Positions 54,228 through 60,180 of a DNA stretch of 60,180 nt are shown here, in pieces (positions within the stretch are counted from its first letter, which is position 1; each line of letters starts with the position of its first letter). Location of the stretch: the NCBI GenBank assembly GCA_937136395.1, contig CAKZOI010000074.1, positions 1 to 60,180 of the forward strand, read 5' to 3'. The DNA comes from an uncultured Opitutia bacterium (GTDB taxonomy: Bacteria; Verrucomicrobiota; Verrucomicrobiia; Opitutales; Coraliomargaritaceae). The position numbers were made by a program, and so were the translations under genes. The notes beneath the pieces were generated by a model. The model saw nothing but the letters and a program-made list of their open reading frames with translations. It did no database searches and was not told where the DNA came from.

Positions 54228-54572
54228 TCATCTGGGTGGATACGTCATCAGTCCAGAGCGAAAGGGCCCAATATCAAAAATCGAAAAAATAAGTGCCAAC
54301 AAACACGTCACCACTGTCACTGCAATCGCCCCGCGCATACGTAAACGCAATCCACCCAAGACAGCCACACCCAAAGCCAACGGTAAAAGCAAGTCACCCG
54401 CAAATCCAGCAGCCCCCAAGCCCATCAACGCGAAGCCTTGAGTGATCGAAAATACCAAACAAAATAGAATCAACTCTAGTGCGCCAAGATCACTATGACT
54501 CGCTCCGCTCCTACGATTTCGCTGCCTATAAACATCCATACTACCAGCAGCATCTAATGTAACAAGCAGCAC
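54228..54572 (-). pseudogene. MASE1-like membrane sensor remnant
   Basis: A 114-residue frame immediately before the histidine kinase, in a different frame. It has hydrophobic segments (LELILFCLVFSITQGFALMG, AIAVTVVTCLLALIFSIFDI) and ends ...DIGPFRSGL, like the C-terminal part of MASE1 sensor domains. The first half of MASE1 is missing, and the join to the PAS domain is out of frame with most of PAS deleted. Best read as the broken N-terminus of the adjacent kinase. Confidence 0.6.
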
Positions 54573-54651
54573 CGCTAAATGATGCGCTCTCTTCAGCCGA
54601 CCCGCAAACGAATTGCATCCCGAACGAGAAGATCCACAGCGTGACGATCGC

Positions 54652-55638
54652 TCAACTAGGACGCAGCAAAACCTTACCTAAGCGCGGCAATGAATCATGC
54701 GCCAGCGCCGCGCTATATTCATTGAACGTATAGGTGCGCTCAATCGGCAAGCGAAGGCCCCCCTCACGCATCATTTCATAGACCGCATCCATCACCGATC
54801 GCACCGCTTCAGGGCCACGACTTTGCGACCACTGATCCCACCAAAAACCAACCAAACGCACATCATTGAAAATTAAAAAACGTGTCGGAAAACGCACCAG
54901 ATCGCCGACCATGCCACCAAAGGTCACCTGAGTGCCGCCCTCGCCAAGCGCCTTGATTTGATCGATCGCACTGTCCCCACCTACTGAGTTTAAAGCCAAA
55001 CGTATCGGCGCACCATCAGTCAAATCATTGACTTGCTTGGCCCAGCCACTGCCCTCAACCACCACATGATCCGCCCCCATTGCCTTCAAAGGTGCCGCAA
55101 GTGACTCACGACGCACTTGGCTGATGGTCTTATAGCCGAAAGCTTTCGCCATCTGAACCACCGAAAGACCCACTGCTGAATTACCTGCATTTTGGACCAC
55201 CCAAGACCCAGGCTCTAAATCCACAACATGCTTCAGCAAACAATAAGCAGTCGGTGGATTAATAAATGAAATTGCTGCCTGCTCAACTGGCACATCGCGA
55301 GGCACGACAAACACCTCAGAGGCAGGCATACAGGCATATTCACACCAAGCGCCTTGCTTCTCGGAGAAGCGCACATGCATACCCACCGATAAACCACTCA
55401 CACCAGCACCCAAAAGATCAATCACCCCCACGCCTTCTCGACCAGCAATGGCTGGCAACTCTCGCAGCTTTCCATAACTACCACCAATCATACCGCGGTC
55501 CGATGGATTGATCGCTGCCATCAATAAACGCACCCTAACTTCACCAGCCTTTGGCTCAAGCAAAGGAACCGTCTCCAACACTAACACCTCCTCAGGTTTG
55601 CCAAATGAGTGATGTCGAATTGCTTTCTGTGATTGCAT
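54652..55638 (-). CDS. MECR-like trans-2-enoyl reductase (zinc-free MDR)
   Basis: 328 residues from the ATG at 55638 (MQSQKAIRHHSFGKPEEV); the frame is open to 55713. It belongs to the medium-chain dehydrogenase/reductase group: VRVRLLMAAINPSDRGMIGG near 34, AIAGREGVGVIDLLG, and the nucleotide-binding stretch WVVQNAGNSAVGLSVVQMAK near 150. The NPSD...GxYG pattern fits mitochondrial-type 2-enoyl thioester reductases, which complete fatty-acid elongation. Exact substrate is inferred. Confidence 0.82.
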   Translation of the reverse strand: MQSQKAIRHHSFGKPEEVLVLETVPLLEPKAGEVRVRLLMAAINPSDRGMIGGSYGKLRELPAIAGREGVGVIDLLGAGVSGLSVGMHVRFSEKQGAWCEYACMPASEVFVVPRDVPVEQAAISFINPPTAYCLLKHVVDLEPGSWVVQNAGNSAVGLSVVQMAKAFGYKTISQVRRESLAAPLKAMGADHVVVEGSGWAKQVNDLTDGAPIRLALNSVGGDSAIDQIKALGEGGTQVTFGGMVGDLVRFPTRFLIFNDVRLVGFWWDQWSQSRGPEAVRSVMDAVYEMMREGGLRLPIERTYTFNEYSAALAHDSLPRLGKVLLRPS

Positions 55639-55761
55639 AGAACCAGTCGTGCCGAAAGTTGCACTCAATCGCAAAACAAAATGATTCAAGGTTCGACCTA
55701 AGACCGCCTTCATTCCAACTTTTCAGTTTTACTAATTTTCAATTTAACTTCCTCTCATCCC

Positions 55762-57858
55762 ATGCACCCATTTCTCACAAAAGACTTCCACATCCGCTGG
55801 TCCACACTCACACCTGAGCATATCGAAACCGATATCACGAAAGCACTCAACGATGCCAAGTCATCGGTCGATGCGGTTGCAGCCCTAGCCCAGTCGAACG
55901 AAGCCTTGAGCTATCAAAATACAATCGTCGCCCTTGATGATGGTCTCGAAGCGCTCAACCGCGCATGGGGGCTCATCAGCCATTTAGATTCCGTCTGCAA
56001 CAGCTCCGAATTGCGCGATGCACACAATAAAATGCTCCCCAAAGTCTCTGAGTTTTACTCCAGCATACCACTCAATCAAAACCTTTGGAATACACTCAAG
56101 GCATTTGGCGAAAGCGATGCTGCACAGACACTCTCCACAACGAAGCAACGCTACTTAAAGGAAACACTCATGGATTTCCGTGAGCAAGGTGCCGACCTCC
56201 CACCCGAACAAAAGAAGCGCGCAGGTGAGCTACAAAGCCGCCTCGCAGAACTCACGCAAAAATATTCTGAAAACTGCCTCGATGCCACCAATGCTTGGGA
56301 AAAAATCATCACCGATGCATCCGAACTAGCGGGCCTACCACAGTCCGCACTTGATGCCGCCAAGCAAAGCGCAACACAGAAAGGTCACGACCAAGCTTGG
56401 CGCTTCACACTCCAAGCGCCTTCATACATCGCAGTCATGACCTACGCCGAAAACGACGCATTACGCAAAGAAGTATGGCAGGCATTCGCAGCGATTGGCC
56501 GCAATGAGCCCCACAACAATCGCGAGCTCGTGCGCGAGATCCTCGACTTACGCCACGAATTTGCACAACTCGTCGGACAAGCCAACTTCGCCGACCATGT
56601 TACCGAGCGCCGCATGGCAGCCTCTGGCAGCGCAGCACTCAAATTTGGCGAAGCCATCTTTGAAAAAATCAAAGGCGCATTCGACGATGAAGTAGCCACT
56701 TTGCGCAGCTACAAAGCCAAAGCCTCCGAGCAAACAATCGAGCCACTCGAACCGTGGGAAATCGGCTATTGGGCAGAACAACAACGCAAAGCAAACTACG
56801 ATTTCGACGAAGAAGCCCTGCGCCCCTACTTCCCGATAAACCGAGTGATCAGCGGCATGTTCGATATCGCACAACAAATTTTCGGGCTTCGCATCGAAGC
56901 ACGTGCCACGCATTACAACGCCCCAGAAAGCCCCACCGAAAACCCAGAAAACTTGCCTGAAGTTTGGCACCCCGAAGTCAACTACTACGACCTTTTCGAT
57001 TCCGAAACCAACGAACAACTCGGCTCTTTCTACGCAGATTGGCATCCTCGTGAATCCAAACGTGGCGGCGCATGGATGAACTACTTCATCACCGGAAATC
57101 GCGATTCAAGCGTCGGCCCCCGCACCCCACACCTAGGACTCATCTGCGGAAACCTGACCCCATCTATCGGCGATCAACCCGCACTCTTAAACCATCGCGA
57201 AGTCGAAACCATCTTTCACGAATTCGGACACCTACTCCACCACCTCTGTGGCGAAGTCGAAGTCAAATCTCTCAACGGCGTCAATGTCCCATGGGACTTT
57301 GTCGAACTCCCCTCACAAATCATGGAAAACTGGTGCTGGGAGCGCGAAAGCCTCGACCTCTTCGCGCGTCACCACGAAACCGGTGAACCCATCCCCCAAG
57401 ACCTATTTGATAAAATGATCGCTGCGCGCAACTACATGAAAGCCAGCGCCAACACACGCCAACTCTCCATGGGTAAGATGGACCTCGAGCTACACATTAA
57501 CTGGCCCGACTCAGACAAATCCGACCTCGACAGCTTTATTAAAGCAAAACTCGAAGGCTACATCCCCAGATACAAGACAGAACCCCAATCAAACGTCTTC
57601 AACTTTAGCCACCTCTTCAGTAGTCCGACTGGATACGCCGCAGGCTACTACTCCTACAAATGGGCCGAAGTCCTCGATGCCGATGCCTTCACACGCTTTC
57701 AAAAAGAAGGTATCCTCAACGCCCAAACTGGCCGCGACTTTCGCCAAAGCATCCTATCCAAGGGCAACTCTCAAGACCCCGCCCAACTCTTCAAAGATTT
57801 CATGCACCGCTCCCCAAACCCCAACGCACTACTCATCCGCGACGGCCTACTCAATTGA
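55762..57858 (+). CDS. prlC: M3 family oligopeptidase (PrlC/OpdA-like)
   Basis: 698 residues, the usual length of oligopeptidase A. The zinc-binding HExxH motif is in ETIFHEFGHLLHHLCG near 482-497, with the third ligand Glu in LPSQIMENWCWE. The C-terminal block SSPTGYAAGYYSYKWAEVLDAD is characteristic. It degrades short peptides in the cytoplasm, including cleaved signal peptides in E. coli. It is divergent from the enoyl reductase gene; no operon partner. Confidence 0.94.
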   Translation: MHPFLTKDFHIRWSTLTPEHIETDITKALNDAKSSVDAVAALAQSNEALSYQNTIVALDDGLEALNRAWGLISHLDSVCNSSELRDAHNKMLPKVSEFYSSIPLNQNLWNTLKAFGESDAAQTLSTTKQRYLKETLMDFREQGADLPPEQKKRAGELQSRLAELTQKYSENCLDATNAWEKIITDASELAGLPQSALDAAKQSATQKGHDQAWRFTLQAPSYIAVMTYAENDALRKEVWQAFAAIGRNEPHNNRELVREILDLRHEFAQLVGQANFADHVTERRMAASGSAALKFGEAIFEKIKGAFDDEVATLRSYKAKASEQTIEPLEPWEIGYWAEQQRKANYDFDEEALRPYFPINRVISGMFDIAQQIFGLRIEARATHYNAPESPTENPENLPEVWHPEVNYYDLFDSETNEQLGSFYADWHPRESKRGGAWMNYFITGNRDSSVGPRTPHLGLICGNLTPSIGDQPALLNHREVETIFHEFGHLLHHLCGEVEVKSLNGVNVPWDFVELPSQIMENWCWERESLDLFARHHETGEPIPQDLFDKMIAARNYMKASANTRQLSMGKMDLELHINWPDSDKSDLDSFIKAKLEGYIPRYKTEPQSNVFNFSHLFSSPTGYAAGYYSYKWAEVLDADAFTRFQKEGILNAQTGRDFRQSILSKGNSQDPAQLFKDFMHRSPNPNALLIRDGLLN

Positions 57859-58626
57859 GAGCACACGCAAAAGATCACGAAGCACAACGCCGCTGCAATA
57901 TCCTAACCGCCATCTCACTCATCATCTGAATTTTTTTAACAGATTAGTTAAACATTCTAACACAGCGTATTGAGTAAAATTACGATTAATACCACTTCTA
58001 ATATTGTTTATCCGGTAGCGCAGGCGTGTCTCACGCCGCACGAAAGTTGGAGGTGCCTCGCAAGGGTCCATGCGCACCAAGAACGGGCCGCACTACCCTG
58101 TAAGTGAACCGATCCATCATCCTAAAGAAAGCAGTCAGGATTCAGAAGTCGGAATACAGGATTCACAATCAACCGATTGCAAAATTATACGCTTCGCCAA
58201 TTTGGCGAAGCTCTCTGTCTATAAGTTCCTCAGGATAAACTACTGACTCCTGATTTCAGCATTCTGACTCCCTGCTTACGTAATTATCAGTAAGGAAGGC
58301 AGGAAAGCAGGAAACACTTACGAGACACACTGCAGCCTTCCGTGGCGTCCGAGGCGAAAAGGTAGCGGCGCACGTCCCCGAGCACCATCGTAGTCACGAC
58401 ACTCTGCCGACAAGTGTCTTCGTTTTCTTTTCATTGGTTCGAATTTCGGGGCTTCGCCCTTCATCCGACCAGTTCAAAATCATCAACGAATCTCTGGCGC
58501 CGTTTTCTGGGACCACTTCACTGTCCGCTTGACGGGGAAGCTTACACGGTTTACCACTTAAACCGTCCCACTAATAAATACTGTTCCACAAAAACAAAAC
58601 ACTACACACTTGTCTTATGAAAGTAA
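57859..58626. other. 768-bp spacer before the cassette region
   Basis: No gene with family features. An imperfect inverted repeat of about 30 bases (near 58139-58166 and 58242-58272, arms around CAGGATTCAGAAGTCGGAA and its complement) can form a foldback. A 207-bp open frame at 58414-58620 has no start context or family match. This spacer is the boundary between the conserved genes and the attC-bearing region. Confidence 0.55.
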
Positions 58627-58776
58627 AATACAACGACGGATGGATTTGATGGTGCCGGAGACGATTATGCACCGATTATCAGCCTTACTTTCACACCCAT
58701 TCCGGAACCATCCTCAGCACTTCTTCTTGGTCTTTTTGGATTAGGAATTGCAGCGAGACGACGCAGAACCAAATAG
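58627..58776 (+). pseudogene. PEP-CTERM protein C-terminal remnant (cassette 0)
   Basis: After an in-frame stop the sequence encodes 49 residues without a start codon. They end in PIPEPSSALLLGLFGLGIAA and ARRRRTK, a complete PEP-CTERM signal. The stop is directly followed by attC site 1, as in the intact cassette. It is the tail of a cassette whose front has been lost. Confidence 0.82.
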
Positions 58777-58835
58777 GTCGAACAAGTAGGTGGACTCAAC
58801 GCGCTATGGCGCGGGAGTCACCTTTGCCGTTCGAC
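58777..58835 (+). other. attC-like recombination site 1
   Basis: A 59-bp imperfect palindrome. R'' box GTCGAAC (58777-58783) and R' box GTTCGAC (58829-58835) are exact complements. The inner arms AGGTGGACTC and GAGTCACCT pair except for one extra G on the 5' arm, as expected for an extrahelical base of a folded attC. The centre GCGC/GCGC forms a further stem. The site follows the PEP-CTERM remnant directly. Confidence 0.82.
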
Positions 58836-58852
58836 TAACAAAAATAAAGACA

Positions 58853-59428
58853 ATGAATAAAATAATAATAAGCACTTCACTAGTAGCCATGGCAATTGGA
58901 TTAACCTCAGAAAAGGCAAACGCTGCCGTGGTGATAACCAGTGATTTTTCATTCCTCTCTGGAGCACCTGTTTCTGGCACGTTTACTCAACTTGATATTA
59001 CTACAACTGTATCTTCAACAAATACAGAATTGTTCGGGATGACTTCTTTCCGAGATAATACAGGATCAGTAGCAACTGTGACTATTGGTTTCTCTCACGT
59101 TATTACATCCTTTAGTCTAGATGTTTCCTTTATGCGAAATGACGAATTTATAAATTCTTTCAACATTGGCAATCCAACTTCTCTTTCTGGAGATTTAGTC
59201 CAAGTCACTGAAGGAGTGTCTACTTCTAATATAGGAGACTCCGGCGCAGGTAGTATTTCGTGGACAGGTTTAAATACCAATTCGATCTCTTTCTCTATAG
59301 AGACCCCAGTAGGAGGGGCGTTGGCTGTTGACAGTTTTGAAGCTACTGCAGTCCCTGAGCCATCTTCAGCTTTACTTCTAGGCCTAGCATCTCTCGGTCT
59401 AGTTGCACGTCGTCGGCGAATCAACTGA
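58853..59428 (+). CDS. PEP-CTERM protein in a gene cassette
   Basis: 191 residues from the ATG at 58853, 18 bases after attC site 1. Signal peptide IIISTSLVAMAIGLTSEKANA, a Ser/Thr-rich beta body (VTIGFSHVITSFSLDVSFMR) and the PEP-CTERM tail VPEPSSALLLGLASLGLVA with ARRRRIN. Export and exosortase-dependent anchoring are expected. The stop codon directly abuts attC site 2, the normal position of a cassette gene. The body has no named family. Confidence 0.87.
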   Translation: MNKIIISTSLVAMAIGLTSEKANAAVVITSDFSFLSGAPVSGTFTQLDITTTVSSTNTELFGMTSFRDNTGSVATVTIGFSHVITSFSLDVSFMRNDEFINSFNIGNPTSLSGDLVQVTEGVSTSNIGDSGAGSISWTGLNTNSISFSIETPVGGALAVDSFEATAVPEPSSALLLGLASLGLVARRRRIN

Positions 59429-59487
59429 GTCGAACAAGCAGGTGGACTCAACGCGCTACCGCGCGTGAGTCACCTTTGACGTTCTAC
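59429..59487 (+). other. attC-like recombination site 2
   Basis: 59 bp, identical to site 1 at 53 positions by direct comparison. R'' box GTCGAAC (59429-59435) complements the core site GTTCGAC that opens the same cassette at 58829. The R' box is GTTCTAC (59481-59487) and belongs in part to the next cassette. The arms AGGTGGACTC/GAGTCACCT keep the extra G. Confidence 0.83.
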
Positions 59488-59520
59488 CACAGAAAACATT
59501 TGACCACCCCCCTAGTAGCT

Positions 59521-59536
59521 GGACAGTATCCTGTCC
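59521..59536 (+). promoter_or_regulatory. Candidate YefM operator
   Basis: Palindrome GGACAG-TATC-CTGTCC ends two bases before the yefM start codon. YefM-type antitoxins repress their own operon through a palindrome at the promoter. A weak TTGACC element lies about 20 bases upstream (59500). No Shine-Dalgarno is visible. The role is inferred. Confidence 0.5.
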
Positions 59537-59538
59537 AT

Positions 59539-59796
59539 ATGAATGCAATTACTTATACCGCAGCAAGAGAAAATCTTGCATCTACGATGGATCGAGTATG
59601 CCTCGACAGAGACCCAGTTATTATTACACGAAAGCGTGACCAATCAGTCGTAATGATCTCGCTTGAAGACTATGAGTCTCTCGAAGAAACAGCTTACCTA
59701 TTACGCAGCCCTGCTAATGCTAAGCGACTTATTGCTTCAATAGAAGCGGCAGAACAAGGCCAGACCCTTGAAAAAGATATCGATTTAAGCGAATGA
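59539..59796 (+). CDS. yefM: YefM-type antitoxin
   Basis: 85 residues from the ATG at 59539; the frame is open to 59476 but that part is cassette leader. The Phd/YefM fold is clear: NAITYTAARENLASTMDRVC at the N-terminus, VIITRKRDQSVVMISLEDY, and ESLEETAYLLRSPANAKRL. It binds and neutralises the YoeB ribonuclease and represses the operon. It overlaps yoeB by four bases (ATGA), so the two are coupled. The pair is the payload of a cassette between attC sites 2 and 3. Confidence 0.93.
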   Translation: MNAITYTAARENLASTMDRVCLDRDPVIITRKRDQSVVMISLEDYESLEETAYLLRSPANAKRLIASIEAAEQGQTLEKDIDLSE

Positions 59797-60047
59797 ACAT
59801 TACTTTCACTCCACAGGCTTGGGAAGATTATCAATACTGGCAGAAGACCGACAAAATCCTAAAAAGAATCCACCTATTAATTCTAGATATTAAGCGTTCA
59901 CCGTATGAAGGCATCGGGAAACCTAAAGCCCTTAAGCACAATCTAAGTGGATACTGGTCTCGACGAATTACCGAAGAGCACCGAATCATTTACAAGCAAT
60001 TTGATCATGGCATCACATTCGTCCAGATGCGATATCACTACAAATAA
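59793..60047 (+). CDS. yoeB: YoeB-type mRNA interferase toxin
   Basis: 84 residues. The RelE-like YoeB pattern is complete: ITFTPQAWEDYQYWQKTDKI at the start, LILDIKRSPYEGIGKPKALK, and GYWSRRITEEHRIIYK, ending in the catalytic MRYHY. Family members cut mRNA at the ribosomal A site. The toxin appears intact, in contrast to the dead VapC at 26.9 kb. In integron arrays such pairs stabilise the cassettes. Confidence 0.94.
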   Translation: MNITFTPQAWEDYQYWQKTDKILKRIHLLILDIKRSPYEGIGKPKALKHNLSGYWSRRITEEHRIIYKQFDHGITFVQMRYHYK

Positions 60048-60051
60048 TACA

Positions 60052-60114
60052 GTAGAACAATAAACGTTCTAGCCGAGCTGAGGGACGAAGCTCGGACTTG
60101 AAAGATGGTTGAAC
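60052..60114 (+). other. attC-like recombination site 3 (candidate)
   Basis: R'' box GTAGAAC (60052-60058) is the exact complement of GTTCTAC at 59481, the core site that opens this cassette. A stem CCGAGCT/AGCTCGG lies inside, and the R' box GTTGAAC (60108-60114) fits the consensus GTTRRRY. The total of 63 bp is close to sites 1 and 2, but the sequence between the boxes is unrelated to theirs and the inner pairing is weaker. Confidence 0.65.
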
Positions 60115-60180
60115 AAGCCGCGTAGCGCCTGTTGACTCAGACTGGCTTTAATGCGTTTTCTTTTTTGTCCGTAGTGCTCC

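Noticed and set aside
58430-58470. GGTTCGAAT-like T-arm suggesting a tRNA end
   Set aside because: No acceptor, D or anticodon arms could be placed around it.
58414-58620. Possible small gene of 68 codons before the cassette region
   Set aside because: No start context, no family features, and it ends in low-complexity sequence.
1-60180. CRISPR arrays, rRNA operons and prophage genes
   Set aside because: No regular direct repeats with spacers, no rRNA sequence and no phage structural or integrase genes were seen.

Overview
The window looks like the chromosome of a Gram-negative bacterium of the Verrucomicrobiota, probably an Opitutia/Coraliomargarita-like marine lineage. This is inferred from gene content, not from a marker gene. 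Three secreted or sorted proteins carry or recall verrucomicrobial features: two intact PEP-CTERM proteins plus one remnant, and a DPVGYVS-type family. There is also a Lys/Ala-rich histone-tail-like protein, a PEGA/SUMF1 receptor and an arsenosugar-type gene set. No rRNA, tRNA or CRISPR array was recognised.

Layout. 1-4.0 kb: phosphate uptake operon pstC (5' end outside the window)-pstA-pstB-phoU. 4.1-15.3 kb: a DNA-binding-like KATKK protein, then mostly minus-strand housekeeping genes (thrC, a papain-like C92 protein, lysC, a DUF374 acyltransferase, gltA, hisH, hisB-hisC, rlmN). 15.6-19.1 kb: cell-envelope genes (a 52-residue lipoprotein, a PEP-CTERM protein, a secreted protein with a 9-bp tandem repeat in its leader, and a LolA-like exported protein). 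19.5-31.6 kb: a putative arsenosugar/arsenolipid locus with ugd, a TIGR04282-type transferase, an ArsM-type methyltransferase, a GT-C/TIGR04283 fusion, a GT2 synthase, a flavin/polyferredoxin protein, DUF547 and the radical SAM enzyme ArsS. A broken VapBC pair sits inside it. 31.7-39.8 kb: corA, yhaM-like nuclease, then a light/UV group (renalase-like oxidoreductase, TIGR01777 epimerase, an Fe-S (6-4)-type photolyase, a CPD photolyase) and a nitroreductase. 39.8-40.9 kb: a REP-associated tyrosine transposase split by a 190-bp repeat. 40.9-57.9 kb: DUF3127, a DUF4136 lipoprotein, thrH, a Dabb protein, pnuC with a NadR-like kinase, pfp, purB, a pseudokinase-PEGA-SUMF1 receptor, coaC, leuA, a decayed MASE1/PAS histidine kinase, an enoyl reductase and an M3 peptidase.

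58.6 kb to the right edge is the most unusual part. Two near-identical 59-bp hairpin sites with attC architecture, and a third candidate, delimit gene cassettes: a decayed PEP-CTERM tail, an intact PEP-CTERM protein and a YefM-YoeB toxin-antitoxin pair. The R'' box of each complete cassette is the exact complement of the core site that opens the same cassette, which is the hallmark of integron cassettes. No integrase lies in the window, so this is either the edge of a chromosomal integron or an integrase-less attC cluster.

The intergenic spaces carry four families of small hairpin repeats. In three of them the stems differ between copies by compensatory changes. Family A forms inverted pairs, sometimes inside a 190-bp element with terminal inverted repeats, and one copy of that element sits inside the transposase gene. 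Family B flanks the transposase.
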